This document shows, in pieces, positions 12,501 through 60,000 of a stretch of 64,000 nucleotides of DNA. How positions within the stretch are numbered: position 1 is the stretch's first letter; each line of letters begins with the position of its first letter. The position numbers and the translations under genes were made by a program. The DNA is taken from positions 3,001,650 to 3,065,649 of the forward strand of contig OZ025267.1 of the NCBI GenBank assembly GCA_964019165.1, written 5' to 3'. Below the pieces are notes generated by a model. That model was not told where the DNA came from, ran no database searches, and worked only from the letters and a program-made list of their open reading frames with translations. The stretch comes from Mastigias papua. Lineage: Eukaryota; Cnidaria; Scyphozoa; Rhizostomeae; Mastigiidae.

Positions 12501-15500
12501 TAGCTATTGACCTGATGCTTGTAGTAAACTCCTACTTTATTCTGCACTCTGGTCGCTGGGCTGTGCAGTCCAGTGGCGAACTGGCAAGAGATGCTAGGTT
12601 GCAATCGTATCTGCCTATTGTCTTTGCGGGCGCCTTATTATCCTCAGCAATTTGGTTGATCCATGCCCTATTACTTGATAGTTAAAGAAAATAACTGATC
12701 CCACCCAATATGGGCCCCTTTCTTAAAGTAGCGTCTCCTGGAAAAACCCGTCAGTCCACCCCCTGCAGTAGTCCACGTACCAAGCTTAACATCGCCATGA
12801 AGATTAGTGAACTAAACAACTGTTCTCAATGAATTTGGCTCTCGAACTTTGATGGAACATTACCAACCCATGGCATATTCAAATGTACGCTACATACTAT
12901 AAATAGTGCCGAATACAGAAGCATGGGGATTGCTTTCGGTGAATAGAAGCCGCAAATACAAAATGTGCCCTTTACAAATACTCACGAATCGATACAAAGC
13001 AACGATGTTGTCACAGAAAATACGCCGTGCAGTCCTTCTCTTAAAAGATGTCTGACTAAGTGGGCCAACTGGATGTAAATGGGCTTTCTCAAGCAACTCG
13101 CCGCATGCTATCGCACCTTCCGAGCGTGTTGCTACAAATGACCAATGAAGCAGCCAATCAACAATATCTTTCCCTAGATTCAGATGAGAACGATAAATAT
13201 ATTAGACAAAGGGATCAGAGTTCATTTGTTAGGAATTACAGGGCCTGATGTATAGTGCACTGTATTCTAGAGCAGTTGAATAAAAAGTATATGTCAATCA
13301 GAGCAGATTGCAATGAAAAGCACAAAAACACTACTCCATTATATCAAAAACAAAAAATGCCCTCAATTTGGCTGCTGACTGCCAATATAGTGCCAATACA
13401 ACAAAGGAGTTGCAAAAGCTAACATGCAGAATATATGCTTGAAACTACGAAAGGAATGTTTGAAGCAATGATAGGAATTCTTCCCGAGAAGTAACTACCT
13501 GTGAAACAATGCTTGAATGTGCATCCGTCAATCTCAAAATTCTGCAGAGATATTCCAGCATCTTTATCCTGCATTGCACTCAAAAGTTCCCTAGGATGAT
13601 AGTAACAATCCAATGAGCATTCAACTGTGCAGCAATGCACCATGACAATTCCGAAGAGCTTGAATACTATTTTGAAGGTGCCAGAGTGCTGCTGAACCTT
13701 GGTTGGTGCCAGGAAAGTTCTGACAGGGGGCTGACTCTTCCTATGGAGAGGCTAAGATATGGCTAGAAGAGTACAGGAACCATAAAAAAATGGCTGAGAA
13801 CAGAGTTTTTCAACTTATGATGGGGGGGGAGGGGAGCATGCTCTGAGGGTGGCCATAGCTCCACTAGTCCTTCCTTAGCGCCATCTCAGTGCTGAACCTA
13901 TGCTTATTCAAACCAAATCTTAATAAAGGGCTGAATGATTTAAAGACTACTAGAATAACTGCTGATCCATCTAATTTTATATGGAGAATAGAAACTTTAA
14001 AATTATATTTCTTAACAAATGTAGATAGTATATTAAATTTCATATATTTAATTTTAGGCATAGGAGGCTTAAACTTAAGGGGGGCTTAGAGGCTGATTAC
14101 TTGGAACGGGCTAGCCCGGATAACCGAGCTGGCTCGGCTAGCCGGAATGAAATTTTTAAGCGATTATATGGAACGGGCTAGCCCGGGCTAGCTATGCCTT
14201 GAAGACGGTGGAAAACAGTCTGGCGCGTTAATTTAAGCTTTTCAATATAGCTGCTTTCGACAAAGCGATTCTTCGTTATGAGAATAGTAAGCCAGCAGTT
14301 TGAGGGTGTTTACGTCATTATTGCTTTAGCTCTACTGAGTAATTCATATGCATATAGCTTTTACGAGAAGTGTCGGTCATAAATTGATATGTTACTAGCT
14401 ACAAGACGAAGCAGTTTACGTAGGAGATCGAAATACATGATGGTGAGAAAACATTGCTGGAGAAGACATACAGTATGGATCAACAATAGTAGAATACCGT
14501 ACTGTATGATGGCTTAAAACGCATGCGTTGTTCAAAACTCAGCTCGGTTTGCCGGGCTAGCTCGTTCCGAATCGATTGTATGAAAGGAGATGAAGAATCT
14601 CAGCCCGGTAGGCAGAAGACCTGATCTCAGCTAACCGGGCCAGCCCGTTGGTCATGTAACTGAAATTTTGTGAATAACAGAAAGGTCTACTGATGCTGGG
14701 CTAGCCCAGCTGGCCGAGCCAGCTTGGTTAAACAGGCTAGTCCGCCCATGTAATCAGCCACTTAAACCCTATATTAGGATCAGTTTCTTAATGAAACTTG
14801 TAAACTTGCAATTCAGTAGTGCTAGGAACAAAGAAAATAGAACTGATGATGTGATAAGAAAGACAAAGGATCATTCCAATTAATAAACTACTCACATATG
14901 TGATACTTTTTCTTCAAATATGCTTGGCAGGCAACAGACTTCTTCACAATCTTCAACACAATTACTACAGTCATCGGAAGCCTATATGCAAAATCAAATC
15001 ATAAAATTGTGAAGAGCAAATATAATGTCATTCTACTCAAATGAAAAGTAGGCAGAGGGTTGAGGAACTTCAGTCTCCTAATTGGGAAAAAGTCCATTTT
15101 GTTCAGGCAATTTCTCCAGAAAAAGAATACTGTTTACCCAAAACAGCTTTGGCTCATTACAGCAAGAACAACAATTGACATGAAGAGCCATCATCCAGAC
15201 CACTTTTCCTGTTCATTTGGGTGACAGTTTGCAGCCCCTAAATTTTAAGCCTCCTAAGTCTGTACTCCAACGGATGACATTTAATGTAACACTCATGTTA
15301 TTCCAACACACTTGGAAATACTACTAAAATGGCTATAATGGCAACATGCTGAGTCTATTGTCCATACATCAAGAGTACAAGTGGCACAAGCCAAGTTTCT
15401 GGCACCAGGGCAGCCTCTCCCAAAAGACTTGAAAAATTTGGCTTTTAAAGTTTGAATCCTATATGCATGCTGATACTACAAAATCACCTTTTTCTCAGCT

Positions 15501-17436
15501 TCAGGTATCATTTCGAGATTCCGAATGATTTCAGCTATCGATTTTGTCCATTCATCCCTTGATTGCTTGTCTGTTGACTGCAGAAGAAATTCCCTTCCAC
15601 AATGCTCAATGAGTCTAAATACACACTGAAAAAGGAAAATATCTTAATAAGAATGGATGGAAGACAGTATTTCAAAATATAGTGGGATTGCATACTTGAA
15701 ATCATCCCACACTGACCAAGCTCGACACAGTGCAAAATCTGCATAAAAACACCTATCTTTGCAGGTATTCTTCAAACCTGGATCTTATGAATTAGTAATT
15801 TTTCACCTGACATTCACGTTGGATAGTAATGGAAAAGTGAACTGAAATATATGATCAGATGCAGATGAGTTAATGTGACAGGTAAAATACTGCATTTATT
15901 GGTAGTCTTTCATGTTTCAGCTTTAGAAAGAATATCGAAAGCAAGTGTAACTGAAAGATAATAAAGCTGTTTATACATCTCTCTTTGTATATTCAGGACA
16001 AGGAGATATGATTGAGCACCCTCTGAGATTGACTTCACCTTTGGAAGCAGTTTCCTAAATGCAAAAGAAGTCATCAAAGTTACATGTGATTAGATAACAA
16101 TAGCTCTGGGATGCATTCATACCTTTTCAAAGGTGTACTACATTTACTAAATGGTTATTACCAAGAGATTAAGGAGGTTCATCTTGTTTTGCTCTGATTG
16201 TTTAAGGTGTTATCCTAAACCCCTTAAAGACAAAAAAACAACCATAAACTTCAAGCTTATCTCCATAGTTGTATGTGCTGGATTATGGACCTAAACTGTC
16301 TACTAAAAGCTTTCAATCACTATAAACCAATGTTGTCAGACAAATGAAACAGGTTAAACATATGCAAACCTTTCTAGATTTATAATAAGCTAGGCCATCA
16401 CTGTATAGAACAAACCATCTTGTCTTCCAGTTATGACGAACATGACCCTAAAAACATGAGAGCAGATAGCTACAATGAAAAAGGACAGGAAATCCTTGAA
16501 TTAACCACATAGAGGGCAAATCTGTGTTTCATATCATTTGATGGGGATTTATCCATTGGTATGGCTTATTCTAATGGGGCTTATAAAATTATCAGACACA
16601 TACAACACAAAAACTCATTTACAAAACTAACGTTCTCCAGAATATAAAAGGAATGGTCTAAATTTAAATATTAATCTATAACAAGGTGCTCATAATCTTC
16701 TAAAATTGGGGCTTATTTGGGGAAGGAGACTTACGACAATTTGAATTTCTAGCATGGGGCTTATTAGAGGGGCTTATTAGAGGGGCCTTTTGAGGGTGGC
16801 AACTGGAGGATTTAATCCATACCATGTATCAATATGCATTTCATGTATGCAACACAGGTCTAAGCACTCTGCAAACTATAGAAAGTTCTTGTAATGCCAT
16901 TTTACCTCAAGTAGAAGGGTTATGTTAAACCAATTGCTGCAGTTATGACACAACCTAAGCTCCCCTAATACAACCCCAAGTGATATTTGTGGCTGCCAAA
17001 ATGGGCCTACACTGGCAGCATTTATTAAAGTAAGGAAAATTAAGCACTCGTGTTAAGAAACTCGCTTAATATACTCAGGCAAATTGGGAAAACTGTTAAG
17101 AAACTTGCTTACAAAGATTTTACACAGTTTCTTATAAAAAGAGTGACTAATTCTTCATAACTACTCAAGCACGGTGCGGTTAGTTTGCAAAGTAATGCAA
17201 ACTTGATTTTGGGGCGTGACAGAATGCTTTTAGTCTAGCATGCCCTTTGCAGGCTCCATACTTTCCATTACTATTCCACAAACCCCGTACAAATCTATGC
17301 ATACTGGCGTCAGCTTTCTATCGTTTGCCTATTACGAGTGTTGTATTGTCTCATAAGCTAACTCAAACTGCATTCTCACCTTTTTAACGAGATTTCCAGC
17401 TTTGATTATTTTCCTTTCGCATGAGATTTTTTCCAT
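9502..17436 (-). CDS. PLEK: pleckstrin (PH-DEP-PH), complete, 13 coding exons
   Basis: Exons, 5' to 3' on the - strand: 17436-17380, 16447-16370, 16054-15977, 15625-15488, 14981-14896, 13590-13499, 13173-12986, 12100-12017, 11090-11037, 10656-10573, 10303-10180, 9792-9693, 9511-9502. All junctions are GT-AG and keep phase; total 1,173 nt, 390 aa (human protein about 350). The start MEKISCERKIIKAGNLVKK aligns with the human start. The first PH domain is at about residues 12-115 (GHVRHNWKTRWFVL, then DEWTKSI). The DEP domain is at about 146-240, with HCFTG and DIVDWLL. An acidic linker (EEESSDSEDES) follows, then a second PH domain at about 270-388, with GHVRHNWKIREFIL and HWIEQIQ. Pleckstrin binds phosphoinositides and acts in membrane and actin remodelling; it is a PKC target in platelets. 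Oddly, the linker after the first PH domain is acidic and Cys-rich rather than basic and Ser/Thr-rich. The last exon adds only the final Q codon, Met and Cys before TAG and is the least certain part. The start codon faces INTS13 at a distance of 374 bp. Confidence 0.95.
11637..11755 (-). repeat. TTATAAGGAAC-type repeat fragment in a pleckstrin intron
   Basis: On the - strand this block reads as ATAAAGAACCTAGCTCAAGG followed by several GTTCCTTA words. It is alignable by eye with the copy at 63174-63300 on the + strand (AAGGAACCAAGCTCAAGGCC, then GTTCCTTA repeats). It therefore belongs to the GGAAC subgroup of the abundant element family. Confidence 0.55.
14089..14761. mobile_element. PIF/Harbinger-like MITE, GC-rich ends
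   Basis: The ends GAGGCTGATTAC and, inverted, GTGGCTGATTAC are flanked on both sides by TTA (14086-14088 and 14762-14764). A 3-bp TTA duplication is what PIF/Harbinger elements make. The 673-bp element lies in pleckstrin intron 5. It carries many nested self-complementary words such as GGGCTAGCCCGG, CCGAGCTGGCTCGG and GCTAGCC, and its base composition differs sharply from the AT-rich surroundings. No transposase was found. Confidence 0.65.
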
Positions 17437-17810
17437 ATTTTATGTTCATTTGGAAGGCAAATGGGCGCGGTTGCTAAATGTAAATAAAGGAGTCATTGAA
17501 TTAAATATTTGACACACTACGAACAGCAAATAAAAATTTTCCATAAAATAACAAAGTATGTTCAGATCGTTCTCACTTTTTCATTATAGCATCAGCCAAT
17601 GTGATCTTCATCCTTTGATTTGATTGTTCTGTTGCTATCTACCATTGTGTACCTATTTCCTGATGAACCCTCCTGCCTCTCTTTACAACTGCGAACAGCA
17701 CACAAACGAGTTTAATTTAGTGTGGCTGCAATGCAGTGTGTAGAAATGGTAGAAACATTTGTGTATAGCGTAACTTTCCAGGACGGAGTTGCACTAGCAT
17801 TTTACTAATC
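17437..17810. promoter_or_regulatory. putative bidirectional promoter PLEK / INTS13
   Basis: Only 374 bp separate the divergent start codons of pleckstrin (17436, leftward) and INTS13 (17811, rightward). Both 5' leaders and both promoters must lie here unless upstream non-coding exons exist. I see no convincing TATA box and no CpG-rich block; there is a GATTTGATTG segment near 17617. The shared-promoter role is inferred from spacing alone. Confidence 0.55.
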
Positions 17811-52844
<35,034 letters not shown>

Positions 52845-52884
52845 CTGATCCAACTCTCGTTTAAGTTAGTGACATGCTCTAGGC

Positions 52885-53196
52885 CAGAGATGGGCAAACT
52901 ACGGCCCGCGGGCCACATGCGGCCCGCCAAGTGCTTTTTTGCGGCCCGCCAAAAACTGTTAGGAAGCAAAAATAACTTCGTTTATGACATTGTCCTTTCG
53001 TTTATGACATTCTCATTGACATTGTCCTTTTCATAACAGTTAGTCACTACGTGACTTCATTTTCCAAATATATGTGTTTCAGTGCTTATATACCACTTTG
53101 TGTCTTGAGAAAATATTTGGCAACATACTATGCGGCCCTTGAAAGACTTAGAATTTGTGAATATGGCCCTTGCACTGAAAAGTTTGCCCACCCCTG
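52885..53196. mobile_element. non-autonomous hAT element with 8-bp target duplication
   Basis: The left end is CAGAGATGGGCAAACTACGG, followed by CCCGCGGGCC. The right end is AAAGTTTGCCCACCCCTG, so the terminal inverted repeat is CAGRGRTGGGCAAACT. The 8-mer CTCTAGGC flanks it exactly on both sides (52877-52884 and 53197-53204). Element type, the start CAGRG and the 8-bp duplication are all standard for hAT. It begins 40 bp past the INTS13 stop codon and is probably transcribed in the 3' untranslated region. No transposase. Confidence 0.9.
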
Positions 53197-54244
53197 CTCT
53201 AGGCAAAATGTAAAGAATATACTTGTATCATGTTTATTTATTTCTGATCGTTATTGTGCTAAAGTCATGACTTTGTCTCATTTTAAGCTTGAATACCACT
53301 TCAGTAAATGAATGGCTGTGAAATCCATACCACGAGAAGAAAGACTTTACGTTAGATCTTAAGCAGTGTGTACGAATTTGGATTTTCAAGACAGACGAGG
53401 ATGCCTGTTCTATAGCTGCTTCAATGAAGGAGATCCAGCATGATGGTTTTTTGATTGCGATATTTGAAAGAAGGCGGGAACAGAACCCCTTTAACTTCTT
53501 CGAACTGGTATTGGCGTGCCTTTGGTAAGAGAATTCTTGGAGTATGAGGCAGCAGAACTCTTTGCATAAACAGAATGTTTGCCATACCCGTTTGATCAAA
53601 TGAAGCTGTGTAGCAATCAAATAACTGCCAAGCTCTGATGCAGCCTTAAATTTAGAATGGTAATACACTACAAAGTGGCTTGAGAAAGCCTCTTGCCAAA
53701 AGAACACTACATTGTAAAATGTATACATAGCTATTATCGTTCAAAACGAGGCTCTCCTCTCCTCAGTAGTTCAGCATTTGTTGGTCAATTTTTCTTTAGC
53801 TAAATGTCATTAGGATTATCGTAATCTTAATATCTTGTTATGAACGTGATGCTATCCTATCCATTCTCTCTTTTGAACTTCTTTTGCCTCCAAAATCTGG
53901 ATAATTTACTTTAGACTATAGCATGTAGGGCTCAGTAATGTGCGCGTGCGCGCTAGCGCTACTCACAAGCGGAAAATGGCACGCGCAGAATTTCTGCAAG
54001 CACTATAGATCGAAATCTACCTATGAATTTTTGCTACTTACATATGTGTGTGTGTAACAGCGCTCAGTGCAGCCGGGCAGCCAGTAAAAGACAGGTTTGC
54101 AAGCTATCTGTATCCAATCATACATAATACCCTATTGTAATTTGCAAGCTCATTTTGTGTTCAGATATGTGGGTGCAGGCAAAGTGCACTTTTAGTGAGC
54201 CCTGATTACTAATATGTACAGTCTCATTCCATATCATAGTCTTT

Positions 54245-54594
54245 TTCAGGTTCTTTTTTATGAGAAAACCACTTTTTCGTCTGAGTCTCAATTTTCTTAA
54301 CTTTTCCTAAAATTGAGGGTGAGATTTCCTTAACTTTTATTGAAGTAAACTGGCTAAGAGGTTATACCGTTATTTGTTACGAAAGTTTGATATTTGTTAA
54401 CCAAGATTATCAAAGAAAAGTTTGAGACTTTGTGGGGGAGCTTGCAAATAATGAGCTAATATCGATTTCTGGCACATAAAGATGAATTTTGGAATTTGAG
54501 CCTCGTGATTTTCTTAACATTTTCTTAAGATTTAGGCCTTTTGAGCCTCATTTTCTTATAAGCTTTTTCTTTTAAAAAAAATGTGTATTCCCTC
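54245..54594 (-). repeat. AAGAAAA-type repeat of the TTATAAGRAAC family
   Basis: It begins CTTTTTTATGAGAAAACC and ends TTTTCTTATAAGC, then AAAAAAATGTGTA. Every internal motif is of the TTTTCTTA or TTTCCTTA type. The middle aligns in reverse complement with 38815-39090. Non-coding. Confidence 0.55.
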
Positions 54595-57000
54595 TAATAG
54601 TTTACCGAACCCTCAGCTATATAAATCTCCAACAGGCAAATCAGGCTTCTTTGTGATAGTCTAATTTTCGCACTCTTGGCACGGAGTCTTGCCACGATTT
54701 CTTGGCACAGTGCCAGTGCTGTTTCCTATCGAAATACTATAGGTAGAAATTGGTTTTTTGTGACAAATTGACGAATTTGATGTGACTAACTGATGAATCT
54801 TCTAAATGAAGAGTAAGTCAAAAAATAGTCTTTCCGCTCTGTTAAATATCTAACTTTCAGCTGTATTAAAATATACATTAATGACTAAACATTCTAATGT
54901 TAAAGTCTAGCCTTTATTTACATTACATCTACATTGTGTATGGCTTGTAAATACGAATTTTAATATATAAAAACAAACAATAATAAGATGCACATTTTCA
55001 AGGTTAAATAATTCGCACTACCCGTCGTGGGTCGTCTTAGAACAGACGCCACATATGCTGTCCGTGACTTTACCCCGCCTCAATCTTAAATCTGTCACAA
55101 AACTGCTTTTGAATAAAGTTTGATGGCTATATAAAGCCTAAAAGTAACTATTAGTGTGCTACTTTGTACTACTTAAAGGCTATCAGAAGAGAAATTTATC
55201 ATGTTACTTTTGCATAGAATCCTTTCACTTGGGCTAAGAGTTATCTATTTTAGATATTACACAAATGTTATTCTCTAGGAATCTGTGATTCAAAGGGCTC
55301 CTCTTGGCCCATTTCAATACCCACCGTTACAAGTAACTAATGTATATTGTTCTGGACTCTCTACGATTACCCCACTGACTGTCAAATTTTCAAACCTCAA
55401 CAAAGTGCACTCACATCAGAGGCTTGTGCAATATCAGTAAGTTTTCTGTAAACATTCATTTCCAAGGCAGTGATATGTTAGTCCCCTCATGGATTCACCA
55501 TTTGCCAGTATGGTATCAAAAGTCATCGAATTTTCCTACTTTAATTAAAATTGAAAGAACCCATTCGGAACAAATACGAAAAAATAGTCTAAAGTTTAGT
55601 CTAGTATGAGCTTGCAAATTGTTGAGAGATTAAAAGCCATAGTCTTAAATTTCGGGCCTTACAGTAAGGAAAATTGAACTAAAATCATTTACAGCTGACC
55701 CTATTCTAGTGGCGAAAATACGAGGTAACGAGAAAAAGGACGCTCACGGCTGGAACGTACAAGCGTCAGTTAAGCCCTATACCCAAATGACCTTGAATGA
55801 TTTACTAATTGTCGTTTCTACAAGCTGACGTTGGGTAACCTGACTGGACAAGATGCTACATAACTTTAGCTATAAAATGTTAGAGATTTCGCAGTCAAAT
55901 CGTGAAGTTTAAAATATTATGATGAAAAGGAATTATGCATGTAACTCAAAATGATTTGCTAAATCATTATCAAGGCTGGGTACATCCAAATCATAGTTAT
56001 ACCCCAATAGATATTGCCTTTGCTGCAGACGTGCTAAATCTCCAGTCAATTGCACCAAACTTTGAGATTTTATAGTTTGGTAAATAATGTATGTAGAAAG
56101 GCTCACAATTCTTCTTGCCAATTAAACGATCAGTCATTTTAGGAAATGTACGAATGGATACTCAACTGTAAACTGAATTCAGATGTAATAAAAGGTGTTT
56201 CAGTAACAATCAAAGACTTCAAGTGAACAATGAACCTACTAACTGTACAAGAAAGACAAGCGGGGCTCAACGTATCATTTTTGCTCCAAAAAAGCTGTAA
56301 ACAAGATCTACACTATTGTATTTGGAGAACCTGATGTCCCATGAGGATGTGAGGCGCACTAAGATGCTACCAAGCAAGTCCGCCGCGTGAAAAGAAGTAA
56401 TCAAATCCCTTAACGTAATGTTCAAAATTTTGGATTCTACATTGCTTCTTAAGTTTTTTCTCACAACAAGTAAACGATGCCTTGTGGAGAGCTCCTTAGG
56501 TGGAAAAATGTCACTTTCAGAGATATAAAGTGATTTTCGTAACATGAAAGTGGCGTTTAACTGTAGCAGCAGATATATGCCGTCTGAATTAGGCCTTAGA
56601 TTCTATGCCATCTAACCTGGTAAAAACAATCGAATTGAATATGCGAGGGGTCGGTTCTGTTCGGCTATAATTGGTAAATAAAGACCCGTACAACGGATTT
56701 CTATTGTAAAAGCAACCATAGCACAAAGCTTACCCGGTTATAAAGCCATTTAAAATTTCTCATATTAACTCTACAGTGAAATAGAAGTTGGTGTTATTAA
56801 AAAGATTATTAAAAATCTATTGAAAAAAATAAACTTCCATTGAAACTACCCTTGCTACATGAAAAATCATCAAAGTTTCGCATTTGGAATGCTTCTTCTA
56901 ATGTCTCATTTGAACCTTCCAAATAAGACATTCTCTCAGTTACAACCATACCTAATGCTAGTGACTGTAGCCGTCATCGACAATATCTAAACAATGCCCC

Positions 57001-60000
57001 TTAAACAGCAGGTAGATTTTTGGCATCTTTTGGTTCTCTGTCCCTATGATTTGTAATTCGCCCATCGATAGGTGACTGGAAAGAACAAATAAGAGACAAT
57101 CAGTTAACGAGCTTTGGAGAGATGCAAAAAGTTTCAAATAAAAAAGCACAGCAATTGGATGCAAGACACCTTGGTAGTAGGTAAAGACCACAGGATTTTG
57201 GGAAAATCGTTAAGAGGTATTGCGAGCAAATGATTTACCCTTGAGCAAAGGTTTGAAAGCGTGACCCAGTGGCTCAACGGTAGAGCACTCGACGAATAAC
57301 GTGAAGGGTTTTGAGTTCAAGTGCAGCTCGAGTCACTCATTTTCGCACCTATGTTTCACAATGCCTTGATAGTGGCAGTAACAATTGTGCCAAGCGAATT
57401 AACTTTACAGTGTTTATATAAACTGTAAGTAAGAACAAAAAGCAGTATTTTAAGTCTAAAGTTTTCTAATTGATCAATGATCTCAGCCTTGAAATATTCT
57501 CATTTGATTAAATTAAAAAGCACGAATCAATAAAGAGAGCCTTCAAAAAGCCCTTCAAAAATCGTGTCCAACTCATCGGCATTGATTACAATCGTTCCAT
57601 AACGCAAATACGCTGCCTCCAGCTTCTCTGTGCTAGCCAAAACAAACTTGATTTTTCTAACTGGTGTTTCAAATCTATTCTAACAAATAGCCTGATAATT
57701 TGCACAAATTCTAATTGAGCTTGTCCAGATTTACTGCAATAATTTTTTCATTTATACAAGGAAAGGTTTTTAAATTTCATAAACTCCTTACCTCTCTGCT
57801 ACCAACACTGAAACCACTCTGGAAAGGGTCAATGTTAGCTATGTGCGGCATCGTCGAAAAATATGGTTTCTTATTAGGTTTCGTATACTTTTGTTTACTG
57901 TGTGGTTTACCTTCAAAAAAAGGTAGGTAGATTGTTACCAGAAAGGTCATTTCGAATGAAAACAATCTAAGCTTAATTCCAACGTGAAACAAAGAAAATT
58001 GCCAAAGTTTCAAATCAAAACTGAATACAACAATAAGTTAAAACTTCAGGCCAGTCGAAAGCCAGGTAGGGCCCTGGGTTAAAAATGTCATGGGCCCTTG
58101 TGGGTTTTAAAATCGTTTAATGCTGGCATTATCAATAATTTTGCCGGGCCCTGGGAATTTACCCCGGCTACCCTCTCCTCTCGACGGTACTGGTGCCCTT
58201 TAGCATATGCGTTCAGTTTTTGGCCGCATCATACACTTTGTATCTTTGCTTGCAACTATTCTCGATTTGCCTGTCTGGTTCAAAAATAAATCGCTTCACT
58301 GACTCCCATGGCCTTTTCCATGACATACTATGCAGCCCCCAAGGGGTTTGAAGACATAAAGGCTCCTGCCAATCTCATAATAATCTTTTCGCGTGAATGA
58401 ATAGCTATCGATAGTAAATCTCATTGAAGAGGGCCTAAGGTGCTTGGAGTACAGATTTTGCATTTCAAAGCTGAAGGCTCTACGATGTAATGCAAAGAAA
58501 TGATGTTGGTAAAGAATAAATCGTCACAAAAGAAACAAGCAGAAACACCTTGACCTGAAAAGAAAGCAAAGCAGGACGTGAGTGAACTTCTTCGTTTACA
58601 TAACTGTTAAAATGCCAATGCTACAGGCGGGCTTATCGATAAAGGGAAAAAGTGCACCAAAAAATAGAGCAGTAAGGGTGGAAACATCTCGATTCTTGAA
58701 CGTAATGCTACACCTCTACCTAACTATCGCAAAAACAATACGCTCTAGACAACACATAGAAAACATTTTCTGCATCAAAAATTAACCACCATCAAAGCCT
58801 ACTAAAGCCAAGCATCTTTTAGATAAGATTTCACAGACGGCAGATGGAATCTAGGATATGCATCGAATGAACTTTATTTGCAAGTATTTCCATGTAATTG
58901 ATTATAGCAAACACGACAAACGACAGTGAGAGTAGAATAAAAAGAACAGTGAAATGTTTATCGTTCGATGTAATGCCAACAAAGTTATGACCGTGCCATG
59001 AAAAAGAGATAGCCATGATGTTAAGTTAGACTATTCCAAGAAACGAGAAGACTATGCCATGTTTAACTTACACGTTAGTGTTTTTTTTTTATTTATTCAA
59101 TCAAAAAACTTAAACAAAATACAACTTAATTTATTTGCACCATGCAGTGGGAAAGGACATATAGTCATCTGGTCCCTACTGCAATGGTGCTCACAATTCA
59201 ACAAAATTTAAATAGTCAATAATAAGTTAGTCACACATTAGATGTCTGAAAAATAACAATTTAGTCATGAAGATAAGCAAAATTCGACAGTTCGGGATGC
59301 CCAAAAAATATAGATGACGTTAGTGTAAAATGGCCTTTGCGAATGTTGGTAGGTGTCGAGACGAGCTCGTCCCATCTTCGCAACGAAGCAATAAGCATCT
59401 AACTGTTCTTTTGATTCCACCCTCAATATGGTTTGCCGTGTTTCTTATAATCAAATTAATAATTAAGCTGCGTTTTCCTGCGAATACGTCAATATTTGCA
59501 TGTACTCGAAAATGGCAATGCTTATGAGAGATATTACACTGGGTTAGGAATTTTTTCAACAAAAGAATTCCCACCGTACAGGGTGGGAGGGTTGGTAAAG
59601 GTCAAAGCGTGCGTACGATGGTTTGCTCTACTAATAGGCCTATAGACTCGTAATGGAAGTTAAGGGAAAATGCGGACAAAATGAGATTGCAGCGATTACT
59701 TCCGAAAAAGTGAGAAATGAATGTATTTTGAGTTCATTTTGTGAAAAGCTGGTGCTAAATTTGGGCAACATTTTTCAAGGAATATGACAGAAAATTCGTA
59801 TGCTTGTACAGGGCCGGGGTGGATGGATGGGTTGAGTCAAAAGCGTACTCGTGCATACAGGGTCGATGGGCTGGTCAAAAATATCATGATTTTGGGCATA
59901 CGTACTTTCTGGATGACCCCCTATAAAATCGTTATATTCTTGTTAGATGGAATGCTAAACAACTCTTCCAGATAAAAATACAACCCAATTATTTTAAGAT

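Larger units (their letters stand above)
52845..57000. other. convergent intergenic region INTS13 / CDKL
   Basis: The INTS13 and CDKL transcription units converge here. The interval contains the hAT element at 52885-53196 and an AAGAAAA-type repeat at about 54245-54594. Several open frames on the - strand (53234-53728, 55933-56121, 56267-56545) have no recognised family or splice-linked partner. AATAAA at 55112 is the clearest + strand polyadenylation word I noticed but is 2.3 kb from the INTS13 stop. No gene is called. Confidence 0.5.

Noticed and set aside
53234..53728. 164-codon open frame on the - strand downstream of INTS13
   Set aside because: Looks moderately protein-like but matches no family I know, and I found no splice-linked neighbours.
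55933..56545. Two adjacent protein-like frames on the - strand (55933-56121 and 56267-56545)
   Set aside because: Considered as a decayed retroelement or the last exons of an unknown gene. No diagnostic motif, and the AG/GT borders are ambiguous.
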